From Thermoleophilia bacterium SCSIO 60948 (GTDB lineage: Bacteria; Actinomycetota; Thermoleophilia; Solirubrobacterales; 70-9), in assembly GCA_021496505.1 (NCBI GenBank), contig CP053031.1, positions 1,542,001-1,606,000 of the forward strand: a DNA stretch of 64,000 nucleotides, written 5' to 3'. Below are positions 18,071 through 25,624 of this stretch, piece after piece (the stretch's first letter is position 1; every line of letters begins with the position of its first letter). The notes beneath the pieces were generated by a model. It searched no databases. It saw only the letters and a list, made by a program, of their open reading frames with translations, and was not told the DNA's origin. Made by a program: the position numbers and the translations under genes.

Positions 18071-18481
18071 GTGAGCCTGATCGGGCGCCGTGAGCGCACC
18101 GAGCGCCAGGTTCGCGACCACCTCGCCTCGCGCGGCTTCGATGAGGCCGCGCTCGAGGACGCGGTCGCGCGCCTGATCGAGATCGGTGCGCTCGACGACG
18201 CCCGTTATGCGCGGCTGTTCGCCGAGGACAAGCGCGAGCTCGAGGGTTGGGGGCCGGAGCGGATCGTCGCGACGCTGGTCGACCACGGCGTCGCTCGGAG
18301 CGTCATCGACCGGTCGGTCGAGCTGGAGGATCGCGAGGACCAGCTCGAGCGCGCCGCGGGGCTGCTCGCCTCACGTGGCGACCTCGATACGGACGCCGGG
18401 CGCCGACGCGCGCTGTCGTTCCTCGCCCGGCGCGGTTTCGAGGCCGAGCTCTGCTACGACGCGATCCGGCGGGCGGCCTGA
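18071..18481 (+). CDS. recX: Regulatory protein RecX
   Basis: 136 residues from GTG 18071. RecX inhibits RecA filaments through three-helix repeats. Visible repeats are RTERQVRDHLASRGFDEAAL, GALDDARYARLFAEDKR, GWGPERIVATLVDHGVARSV and the C-terminal RRALSFLARRGFEAELCYDA. The protein is short for the family. The same frame upstream encodes a plausible extension (LAAEAAQAEEAFAKA) back to a CTG at 18026 right after the recA stop, so the true start may be a non-canonical upstream codon. Confidence 0.88.
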   Translation: MSLIGRRERTERQVRDHLASRGFDEAALEDAVARLIEIGALDDARYARLFAEDKRELEGWGPERIVATLVDHGVARSVIDRSVELEDREDQLERAAGLLASRGDLDTDAGRRRALSFLARRGFEAELCYDAIRRAA

Positions 18482-18825
18482 CCCGCGGCCGGAGACCGTT
18501 TGTGATCGATCGATCGCCTCACTAATCTCGTTGGGGTCGAGGGATCGTCCCCCGGCGCGCGAACGATCACGAATTTGACCTTGATTTCCAGCCTGAATCC
18601 AAGTTTCAACGCGAACGCGGCGCCCCACCGGCGGCGCGGGAGGAGCGCGGACAGAGCCTCCGCCTGAGGACCGCGGAGAGGTCACACACGAGGCGCCCTG
18701 AGGGCTGGGCGCTCGGTTCGACAGATCGGCGCGCGACGAGACGACCGCTCGTGGCCCGACGCGGGATCGCGCGGGTCTGGGAAGTACGCGAAGCCGACCT
18801 GCGTGTGGGCCGGGGAGAGGAACCG
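18482..18825 (+). other. Intergenic region recX-rny
   Basis: 344 bases without a convincing gene. It holds a promoter-like pair near its left end (18500-18528) and a long stretch that would form an rny leader of about 290 bases. It is less GC-rich around 18565-18610 (TTGACCTTGATTTCC). The rny frame stays open back to 18751, but no start there has a ribosome binding site. No tRNA or known riboswitch was recognised. Confidence 0.5.
18500..18528 (+). promoter_or_regulatory. Candidate sigma-A-type promoter for rny
   Basis: TTGTGA (18500-18505), a 17-base spacer, then TAATCT (18523-18528). Both hexamers are close to consensus and the spacing is ideal. It lies about 300 bases before the rny start. 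Confidence 0.45.
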
Positions 18826-20517
18826 ATGAAGCCATCCGCGTCCTTCAGACCGTGGCGGCGCACCGATCGCCCGCACGAGGGGGAGGAGACGCGCACCCCC
18901 GATTCGCCCGCGCCCGCGCAGCGCGCTCCGTCGGAGGACGCGGTCGCACGCGATTCGCAGGCCGCGGAAGCGGGTTCGGTGAACGCGGAGACGGCATCGG
19001 AGCCCCAGGGTGGAGGAGCCCCCGACGAGCAGGCGGATGACTTCGAGGCAGCCGCTCCGCCCGAGTGGGCGGATGCCCCTCCGCCCGCGGCCACGCCGGC
19101 ACCGCCGGGTCCTCCGGAGCCCGCGCTCTCGGCCGATGAGCTCCGAGCGATGCGAGCGACGATCGAGGCCGAGCGGCGGACCCTCGATGATGCGCGCGAC
19201 GAGCTGCGCGCTCGCCGCGAGGAGATCACGCGGATCGAGGAGCGCACGCTGGCCGAGGCTCGTTCGGCGGAGCTCACCCGTGCCGACCTCGAGCGTCGCT
19301 CGCAGGCGCTCACCGACCGCGAGCGCAATCTCGAGACGCAGGCGGAAGAGCTCAAGCAGGCGAAGCGAAAGCAGCGGCGCGAGCTCGAGAAGCTCTCGTC
19401 GCTGTCCGCCTCGGAGGCCAAGCAGATGCTGCTCGCCGACGTCGAGCACGAGGCGCGCCACCTCGCCGGGCTGCGCGTCCTCGAGGTCGAGGCGGAGGCG
19501 AAGCGAGACGCGGAGCGCCGTGCGCGAAGCATCCTCGCCGTCGCGACGCAGCGATTGGCCTCGAGCCATGCCGGCGAGACGACCACTCGCCTCGTCGAGC
19601 TCCCCTCCGACGAGATGAAGGGCCGCGTCATCGGTCGCGACGGGCGCAACATCCGTGCGCTCGAGAAGCTGACCGGTGTCGACATCATCGTCGACGAGAC
19701 CCCGTCGGCGATCACCCTGTCGAGCTTCGACGGCGTGCGTCGCGAGATCGCGCGGATCACCCTCGAGCGCCTGATCGCGGACGGCCGGATCCATCCCGTC
19801 CAGATCGAGGAGACCTACGCGAAGGCCAGCAAGGAGGTCGCCGAGAGCATCGCGCGTGAGGGCGAGCGAGCCGCGCTCGAGGCGGGCGTCGAGGGTCTGC
19901 ACCCGGATCTCCTCGAGACGCTCGGGCGGCTTCGCTACCGCACGAGCTACGGCCAGAACGTCCTCGACCACCTCGTCGAGTGCGCCCACCTCGCGGCGAT
20001 GATCGCCGCCGAGCTCGGCGCGTCGGTCCAGACGGCCCGGCGCGGCGCGCTCCTGCACGACATCGGCAAGGCCGTCAGCCACGAGTCCGGCGGCGGGCAC
20101 GCGGAGATCGGCGCCCGGCTGGCGCGGCGGCGCGGTGAGTCGGAGGCGATCGTCCACGCGATCGAGGCCCACCACAACGAGACCGACCCGAGGACCGTCG
20201 AGGCGGTCATCGTCCAGGCCGCAGACGCCGTCTCGGGGGCGCGGCCCGGCGCCCGCGGCGACGCCCTCGAGCAGTACGTCGCACGGCTCCGTGACCTCGA
20301 GGAGATCGCGGAGCGCCACTACGGCGTCGAGCGCGTCTACGCGATGCGGGCGGGTCGCGAGGTCCGGGTGATCGTCGATCCGGGCAAGGTCAGCGACGAG
20401 GAGGCGGCCCTGATCTCCAAGGAGGTCGCGAGCGCGATCGAGGGCGAGGTCGAGTTCCCGGGCCAGATCCGGATCACGGTGGTCCGCGAGACGCGGTCGA
20501 CGAGCGTGGCCGGCTGA
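18826..20517 (+). CDS. rny: Ribonuclease Y, without N-terminal membrane span
   Basis: 563 residues from ATG 18826, chosen for the strong GGGGAGAGG just upstream. RNase Y is an endoribonuclease that starts mRNA decay. Order: a Pro/Ala/Glu-rich N-terminus (about 1-100), coiled coil (about 105-240), a KH domain with GRVIGRDGRNIRALEKLTG (near 270), and the HD domain with ARRGALLHDIGKAVSHESGG (His-Asp pair near 410) and AIEAHHNE. Firmicute RNase Y starts with a membrane helix; none is visible here, even in the 25-residue upstream extension. The position between recX and miaB matches Bacillus. Confidence 0.92.
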   Translation: MKPSASFRPWRRTDRPHEGEETRTPDSPAPAQRAPSEDAVARDSQAAEAGSVNAETASEPQGGGAPDEQADDFEAAAPPEWADAPPPAATPAPPGPPEPALSADELRAMRATIEAERRTLDDARDELRARREEITRIEERTLAEARSAELTRADLERRSQALTDRERNLETQAEELKQAKRKQRRELEKLSSLSASEAKQMLLADVEHEARHLAGLRVLEVEAEAKRDAERRARSILAVATQRLASSHAGETTTRLVELPSDEMKGRVIGRDGRNIRALEKLTGVDIIVDETPSAITLSSFDGVRREIARITLERLIADGRIHPVQIEETYAKASKEVAESIAREGERAALEAGVEGLHPDLLETLGRLRYRTSYGQNVLDHLVECAHLAAMIAAELGASVQTARRGALLHDIGKAVSHESGGGHAEIGARLARRRGESEAIVHAIEAHHNETDPRTVEAVIVQAADAVSGARPGARGDALEQYVARLRDLEEIAERHYGVERVYAMRAGREVRVIVDPGKVSDEEAALISKEVASAIEGEVEFPGQIRITVVRETRSTSVAG

Positions 20518-20534
20518 CCGCCGCAGCGGACCGG

Positions 20535-20540
20535 TAGGAT
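20535..20540 (+). promoter_or_regulatory. -10 hexamer of cytochrome gene
   Basis: TAGGAT lies 9 bases before the ATG at 20550, with no Shine-Dalgarno sequence between. Confidence 0.4.
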
Positions 20541-20549
20541 CGCGCGCCG

Positions 20550-21242
20550 ATGCCTACGACCTCGACCAACGACGTCCTCGGCCTCGTCCCGCTCGCGGCG
20601 ACGGGTGGCCTGGCGACCGTCTTCTACATCCTCGGCGGCGTCCTCGTCGCCGCCGCTCTCATCACCTCGTTCATCGGTCTGCGCTCCGAGCGTTTCCCCG
20701 GTTCCAAGCGCGGGGTCGGGCTGATGCTCGGGACCGTGGCGGTCGTCGTCGTGGCGACTGGTTTCATCGCGATCCAGGTCGGAGCCGAGGAGCTCGAGAA
20801 GAAGGAGGCCGAGTTCGCCGAGCTCGAGGCCGAGCGGACCGCCGAGGGCGAGCCCGACGTCCCCGATACGGGCGACGAGGACGAGCTTCCGGGCGAGCCC
20901 TCGAGCACGATCGACGAGCAGACCCTCGAGGATGGCCGCACGCTGTTCGCCGACGCCGGCTGCGCGAACTGCCACGCTCTCTCCGATGCCGGCGCGAGCG
21001 CCGCGGTCGGGCCGTCGCTCGATAGCGCCCTCCAGGGCGAGGACGAGGAGTTCGTCCGCGTCTCGATCGTCGATCCCAACGCCCAGGTCGAACAGGGCTA
21101 CGAGCCCGGCGTCATGCCCGAGGATTACGAGCAGCAGCTCTCGCCCGAGGACCTCGACACGCTCGTCGCCTACCTGACCGAGGTCGGCGGCGCCGACGGG
21201 TCCGGGGCCAAGGGCGACAGCGGCGAGGTCGAGGGCGGCTGA
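20550..21242 (+). CDS. Membrane-anchored monohaem c-type cytochrome
   Basis: 230 residues. Two membrane spans (about 15-43, TVFYILGGVLVAAALITSFI; about 53-75) precede a charged linker. The C-terminal domain (about 125-215) has the haem-c motif CANCH in LFADAGCANCHALSDAG, and GVMPEDYEQQLSPEDLDTLV, whose Met is the likely sixth haem ligand. The ending DLDTLVAYLTEVGG is typical of class I cytochromes c. The haem domain should face outside and shuttle electrons to an oxidase. Partner genes are not adjacent; miaB follows after 35 bases. CcdA at 48023 may serve its maturation. Confidence 0.85.
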   Translation: MPTTSTNDVLGLVPLAATGGLATVFYILGGVLVAAALITSFIGLRSERFPGSKRGVGLMLGTVAVVVVATGFIAIQVGAEELEKKEAEFAELEAERTAEGEPDVPDTGDEDELPGEPSSTIDEQTLEDGRTLFADAGCANCHALSDAGASAAVGPSLDSALQGEDEEFVRVSIVDPNAQVEQGYEPGVMPEDYEQQLSPEDLDTLVAYLTEVGGADGSGAKGDSGEVEGG

Positions 21243-21261
21243 GTCTCGACCCTCCGGGCTC

Positions 21262-21267
21262 TAGCCT
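21262..21267 (+). promoter_or_regulatory. -10 hexamer of miaB
   Basis: TAGCCT lies 10 bases before ATG 21278; no Shine-Dalgarno sequence is present. Confidence 0.4.
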
Positions 21268-21277
21268 GGACACGACG

Positions 21278-22597
21278 ATGAGCGCTCGCTACCACGTCAC
21301 CACCTTCGGGTGTCAGATGAACGAGCACGACTCCGAGCGCATGAAGGGGATGCTCGAGTCGCTCGGCTACAGCGAGGCCGCGGCGCCCGACGACGCCGAC
21401 CTGATCCTCTTCAACACCTGTTCGATCCGCGAGTCCGCGGACAGCCGCTTCATCGCCCATCTCGGTCGCGCGAAGCGCCTCAAGGCCGAGCAGCCGGACC
21501 GCATCGTCGGCGTCGGCGGCTGCTGGGCGCAGTCGGTCAAGGACGAGGTCTTCGAGCGGTTCCCCTTCGTCGACGTCGCGTTCGGTCCCGGCCAGGTCGG
21601 TCGGCTGGCGGAGTTCCTGACCTCGGACTCGCTCACGGCCCAGGGCTACTTCGAGTTCGAGGACGTCACCGGGCACCTGCCGATGAAGCGCGGTCGCGAG
21701 TTCCAGGCCTGGCTGCAGATCTCGCAGGGCTGCAACTGCCGCTGCTCGTACTGCATCGTTCCGTCGACCCGCGGTCGCGAGGTCAGCCGCGATCCTGAGG
21801 AGCTGCTGCTCGAGGTCGAGGGCCTGGCCGCCGACGGCGTTCGCGAGGTGACCCTGCTCGGCCAGAACGTGAACTCCTACGGGCGCGACCTCGGTGAGCG
21901 GCGGACGAGCTTCGCCGAGCTGCTGCGCAGGATCGACGCGGTCGATGGGATCGAGCGGATCCGCTACACGAGCCCCCACCCGAAGGACATGCGCGCCGAT
22001 GTGGTCGCCGCCCATGCCGATTGCGCCGCGGTCTGCGAGCACATCCACCTGCCGCTGCAGTCCGGCTCGACCCGGATCCTCAAGGCGATGCGCCGCACCT
22101 ACGGACGCGAGCGATATCTCGACCGCGTCGCCGAGATCCGCGAGCGTCTGCCGGATGTCGCGCTGACCACCGACATCATCGTCGGCTTCCCGGGCGAGAC
22201 CGAAGAGGACTTCGCCGAGACGCTCGAGGTCGTAGACGCGGTCGGCTTCGACGGCGCGTTCACGTTCGTCTTCTCGCCGCGCCGCGACACCGAGGCCGCC
22301 GATCTGCCCGGCCAGGTCCCGCACGCGGTCAAGAAGGAGCGCATGGGCAGGCTCGTCGAGCTCGTACAGGCGCGAGCCAAGGACCGCGCGCAGCGCTTCG
22401 TCGGCCGCACCGTCGAGGTCCTCGTCGAGGGCGGCTCACGACACGACGAGTCCCAGCTCCGCGGTCGCAATCGCCACAACAAGATGGTCAACTTCGAGGG
22501 CACGGCCGCACCCGGTGAGCTCGTCGAGGTCGAGATCTCCTCGGCGAGCTCGATGACGCTCGTCGGCTCGGAGCGCCTGCTCTCGCGGATCGGATGA
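21278..22597 (+). CDS. miaB: tRNA-2-methylthio-N6-dimethylallyladenosine synthase
   Basis: 439 residues. Radical-SAM methylthiotransferase acting on A37 of tRNAs. The N-terminal UPF0004 domain provides three Cys (FGCQMNEHDSE, NTCSIRESA, GGCWAQ) for one Fe-S cluster. The radical-SAM motif is GCNCRCSYCIVPSTRGRE, giving CxxxCxxC. A TRAM domain (about 370-435) closes the protein. Its stop overlaps the miaA start (ATGA), coupling the two steps of the same modification. Confidence 0.97.
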   Translation: MSARYHVTTFGCQMNEHDSERMKGMLESLGYSEAAAPDDADLILFNTCSIRESADSRFIAHLGRAKRLKAEQPDRIVGVGGCWAQSVKDEVFERFPFVDVAFGPGQVGRLAEFLTSDSLTAQGYFEFEDVTGHLPMKRGREFQAWLQISQGCNCRCSYCIVPSTRGREVSRDPEELLLEVEGLAADGVREVTLLGQNVNSYGRDLGERRTSFAELLRRIDAVDGIERIRYTSPHPKDMRADVVAAHADCAAVCEHIHLPLQSGSTRILKAMRRTYGRERYLDRVAEIRERLPDVALTTDIIVGFPGETEEDFAETLEVVDAVGFDGAFTFVFSPRRDTEAADLPGQVPHAVKKERMGRLVELVQARAKDRAQRFVGRTVEVLVEGGSRHDESQLRGRNRHNKMVNFEGTAAPGELVEVEISSASSMTLVGSERLLSRIG

Positions 22598-23514
22598 GCG
22601 CCGCGGGGCCCGGCGCCCCGCGCGTGGTAGCGCTCTACGGTCCGACCGCGATCGGGAAGACCGCCGTCGCGATAGAGCTCGCCGAGCTGCTGCGGGCACG
22701 TGGCGAGGATCCGATCGCGATCAGCGCCGATTCGATCCAGGTCTACGCGGGTCTCGAGCTCCTGAGCGGCGCCGCGAGCCCCATGGAGCGGGGGCGCCTC
22801 GAGCACCGATTGGTCGGCTTCATCGACCCCGCGGAGGAGTTCAGCGCCGGGCGCTTCGCGGAGCTGGCCCACCGGGAGATCGACTCCGCCCTCGACTCGG
22901 GCCGGACGCCGATCGTCGTCGGCGGGACCGGGCTCTACATGCGCGCGGCGCTCGGCACGCTCGATCTCCGCCCACCGGTCCCGGCGGAGATCCGCGCGAC
23001 GGTCGAGCGCGATCTCGCGGAGCGCGGGGCGGCGGCGCTCCACAGCGAGCTCGGCGAGCTCGCCGCGGGCGTCCATCCGAACGACCGCAAGCGTGTCGCG
23101 CGGCTGACCGAGCTGTCGCGGGCGGGGATCGAGCCGCACCGCGGTGCCGAGGGTCTGTGGGCCGAGGAGCCGCGCCACCCGACGCTCAGCGTAGGGCTGG
23201 TCTGCGAGCGCGAGGAGCTCGACGCCCGGATCGAGCGCCGGGCGCACGCGATCGCCGCGGCCGGCGCCGCCGACGAGGTTCGGGCGGCGCTCAGGTCGGG
23301 CGCCTCCCGGACCGCCCGCTCGGCGATCGGGTTCGGCGAGCTCGAGGCGGGCGACGTCGAGGCGCTGGTTCGCGCGCAACGCCGCTTCGCGCGCCGTCAG
23401 CTCACCTGGATCCGGCGCACCCCGGGGATCGAGCTGGTCGACCGGACCGCGATCGGCGATGCCGACGTCGCCGGGCGGGTCCGAGAGCTCCTCGCGCTCG
23501 CCGGACGCGGCTGA
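22594..23514 (+). CDS. miaA: tRNA dimethylallyltransferase
   Basis: 306 residues. It transfers the dimethylallyl group to N6 of A37 and so supplies MiaB with its substrate. P-loop VALYGPTAIGKTAVAIELAE, ISADSIQVYAGLELLSGAAS, and the substrate loop VVGGTGLYMRAALGTLDLRP are visible. The C-terminal half has GLVCEREELDARIERRA and RAQRRFARRQLTWIRR. Length is typical. ATG overlaps miaB by 4 bases. Confidence 0.96.
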   Translation: MSAAGPGAPRVVALYGPTAIGKTAVAIELAELLRARGEDPIAISADSIQVYAGLELLSGAASPMERGRLEHRLVGFIDPAEEFSAGRFAELAHREIDSALDSGRTPIVVGGTGLYMRAALGTLDLRPPVPAEIRATVERDLAERGAAALHSELGELAAGVHPNDRKRVARLTELSRAGIEPHRGAEGLWAEEPRHPTLSVGLVCEREELDARIERRAHAIAAAGAADEVRAALRSGASRTARSAIGFGELEAGDVEALVRAQRRFARRQLTWIRRTPGIELVDRTAIGDADVAGRVRELLALAGRG

Positions 23515-23521
23515 GGACTGG

Positions 23522-23527
23522 AATACT
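23522..23527 (+). promoter_or_regulatory. -10-like hexamer of dapF
   Basis: AATACT ends 9 bases before ATG 23537. It supports that ATG over the longer upstream frame inside miaA. Confidence 0.3.
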
Positions 23528-23536
23528 CGCGCCCCG

Positions 23537-24376
23537 ATGCGATTCGAGAAGTGGCAGGCCCTCGGCAACGACTACGTGATCGTCGAGGAGGAACGGCTCC
23601 CCTGGGAGCTGACCGCGGCGAGGATCCGCGAGCTCTGCGCGCCGCACACCGGCGTCGGCTCGGACGGCGTCCTGCTGCTTTCCCCAGCCGACGATCCCGA
23701 GCACGTCGCCCGGCTTCGGATCTTCAACCCGGACGGCTCGGAGTCGGGTCTGTCGGGCAACGGCGCGCGCGAGGCGGTGCTCTATTTGCGCGCGGCCGGC
23801 TGGGTCGATGAGGACCGCTTCACGATCGTCACTTCCGCCGGGGAGCTCCGACCGACGATCACGGCGCCGGGCGAGGTCTCGATGGAGCTCGGATCGGCGT
23901 CGCTGAGCTCGGAGGATTTCCCCTCCGGCGGTCCCGACGGCCGCGGCACGGTCAGCTCGGACGGTCGCGACTGGGACTTCCAGTTCGTCGACGTCGGCAA
24001 CCCGCAGTGCGTGATCGAGGTCGCTTCCGGGCTCGAGGAGCTCGACCTGCCGCGGATCGGTCCCGCGATCGAGCGCAGCGAGCTGTTTCCGAACCGCACG
24101 AACGTCTCCTTCGTGAGCTTCGACGGCGCGGCGGTGCGAGCGCGGATCTTCGAACGCGGGGTGGGGGAGACGCTCTCCTCGGGCACCGGCGCGAGCGGTG
24201 CCGCGGTCGCCGCGCGGCTCGCCGGTGCCGAAGGCCCGCTGACGGTGAACCTCGATGGCGGCGAGCTGATCGTCGACGTGGGCCCGGAGCTCGAGTTGAC
24301 GCTCACGGGCGTCGCCGAGCGTGTCTATTCGGCGACGCTCTCCGACGAGCTCGTCGCCCGTATCGGCGCGGTCTAG
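23537..24376 (+). CDS. dapF: Diaminopimelate epimerase homologue with both catalytic Cys replaced by Ser
   Basis: 279 residues from ATG 23537 (MRFEKWQALGNDYVIVEEER). The fold hallmarks are clear: GNDYV, GVGSDGVLLL, FNPDGSESGLSGNGAREAV, VDVGNPQCVIEV, NVSFV, ERGVGETLSSGTGASGAAVA. In characterised DapF the two active-site cysteines sit in CGNG and CGTG; here both positions are TCG serine codons (Ser73 and Ser215). The rest of the pocket is kept. It may be a serine-using epimerase, an enzyme with another reaction, or inactive. The place after miaA is the normal actinobacterial dapF site, so orthology is likely even if chemistry differs. Confidence 0.85.
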   Translation: MRFEKWQALGNDYVIVEEERLPWELTAARIRELCAPHTGVGSDGVLLLSPADDPEHVARLRIFNPDGSESGLSGNGAREAVLYLRAAGWVDEDRFTIVTSAGELRPTITAPGEVSMELGSASLSSEDFPSGGPDGRGTVSSDGRDWDFQFVDVGNPQCVIEVASGLEELDLPRIGPAIERSELFPNRTNVSFVSFDGAAVRARIFERGVGETLSSGTGASGAAVAARLAGAEGPLTVNLDGGELIVDVGPELELTLTGVAERVYSATLSDELVARIGAV

Positions 24377-24406
24377 CGCGGCCGTCTACCGGCACTCGCC
24401 GCTGGA

Positions 24407-24412
24407 TAGTCT
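24407..24412 (+). promoter_or_regulatory. -10 hexamer of aminotransferase gene
   Basis: TAGTCT lies 8 bases before ATG 24421, with no Shine-Dalgarno sequence. Confidence 0.4.
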
Positions 24413-24420
24413 GCGGCGCC

Positions 24421-25614
24421 ATGGCCTCCAAGCGACCGCTGACCGAGCCCGCCCGTCGGCTCGACACGATCCCCCCATACGCCTTCGCCGAGCTCGAACG
24501 CAAGGTCGCGGCCAAGCGCGCCCAGGGGATCGACGTGATCAGCCTCGGTATCGGTGACCCGGTCGAGCCGACCTTCGACTTCATCGTCGACGCGATGAAG
24601 AAGGCGGTCGCCGACCCCTCGACCCACCAGTACCCGTCGAATCGCGGCCGCGAGGAGTTCCGCGACGCGCTCGCGCGCTTCTACCGCGACCGCTTCGGCG
24701 TCGAGATCGACGCCGAGACGGAGATCATCCCGGCGATCGGCGCCAAGGAGTGCATCTACAACGTCTGCTTCGCCTTCCTCGACCCGGGCGACATCGCCCT
24801 CGCCGCCGACCCCGGCTACCCCGTCTACACCGGCGGTCCGGCGCTCGCCGGCGCGGAGGCGCATCTGATGCCGCTCGTCCCCGAGCTCGGCTTCGTCCCG
24901 GATCTCGACCGGGTCCCCGCCGGCGTCCTCGAGCGGGCACGGATCATGTTCCTCAACTACCCGAACAACCCGACCGGCGCGGTCGTACCCGACGGGTTCT
25001 TCGAGCGGGTCGTCGAGTTCGCGCGGCGAAACGAGATCCTCGTCATCCACGACAACGCCTACTCCGAGACGACCTACGACGGCTATGTCGCCCCGAGCTT
25101 CCTCGCGACCCCCGGCGCCAAGGAGGTCGGGGTCGAGGTCTTCTCGCTGTCGAAGGGCTTCAACATGACCGGCTGGCGCTGCGCGGCGATCGCCGGCAAC
25201 GCCGACGCGGTCGCCGCCTACTGGCGCCTGAAGACCAACATCGACTCGGGACTCTTCGAGGCCGTCCAGCTGGCGGGGACCGCCGCGCTCGACGGGCCGA
25301 AGGAGCCGCTCGCCGAGATGAACGAGCTCTACACCCGCCGCCGCGACCTCGTCGTCTCCGCCCTCGCCGAGATCGGTGTCGAAGTAGACCCGCCGAAGGG
25401 CACGATCTACGTCTGGGCACCGGTCCCAGACGGTCACAGCTCGGCCTCGTTCGCCGAGCTCGTGCTCGACCAGGCCGCCGTCGTGATCTCGCCGGGGTCG
25501 CAGTTCGGGCCCCACGGCGAGGGCTTCTTCAGGATCTCCCTGACGGCGCCCGACCACAGGATCACCGAGGCGGTCGAGCGGATGCGAACCCACATGGGGC
25601 CGAGCGCCGCCTAG
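24421..25614 (+). CDS. dapL: LL-diaminopimelate aminotransferase-like PLP enzyme
   Basis: 397 residues from ATG 24421. Class I/II fold-type I aminotransferase. Visible are VISLGIGDPVEPTFDFIVD, HQYPSNRGREEFRDALARFY, AIGAKECIYNVCFAFLDPGD, MFLNYPNNPTGAVVPDGF, HDNAYSETTYDG, and the PLP lysine Lys245 in FSLSKGFNMTGWR. These resemble the DapL/DapC-type group, which converts tetrahydrodipicolinate to LL-DAP. Its place after dapF, with dapA and dapB nearby and no dapD or dapE seen, supports a DAP role. Aspartate or alanine aminotransferase activity is the alternative. Confidence 0.75.
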   Translation: MASKRPLTEPARRLDTIPPYAFAELERKVAAKRAQGIDVISLGIGDPVEPTFDFIVDAMKKAVADPSTHQYPSNRGREEFRDALARFYRDRFGVEIDAETEIIPAIGAKECIYNVCFAFLDPGDIALAADPGYPVYTGGPALAGAEAHLMPLVPELGFVPDLDRVPAGVLERARIMFLNYPNNPTGAVVPDGFFERVVEFARRNEILVIHDNAYSETTYDGYVAPSFLATPGAKEVGVEVFSLSKGFNMTGWRCAAIAGNADAVAAYWRLKTNIDSGLFEAVQLAGTAALDGPKEPLAEMNELYTRRRDLVVSALAEIGVEVDPPKGTIYVWAPVPDGHSSASFAELVLDQAAVVISPGSQFGPHGEGFFRISLTAPDHRITEAVERMRTHMGPSAA

Positions 25615-25617
25615 TCT
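25612..25617 (+). promoter_or_regulatory. -10 hexamer of cyclase-hydrolase gene (leaderless)
   Basis: TAGTCT overlaps the stop codon of the upstream aminotransferase and lies 7 bases before ATG 25625. Confidence 0.45.
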
Positions 25618-25624
25618 CGTCGCC

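Noticed and set aside
18505-18514. ATCGATCGAT repeat as an origin or attachment site
   Set aside because: It is a short simple repeat inside a plausible promoter spacer with no partner sequence nearby.
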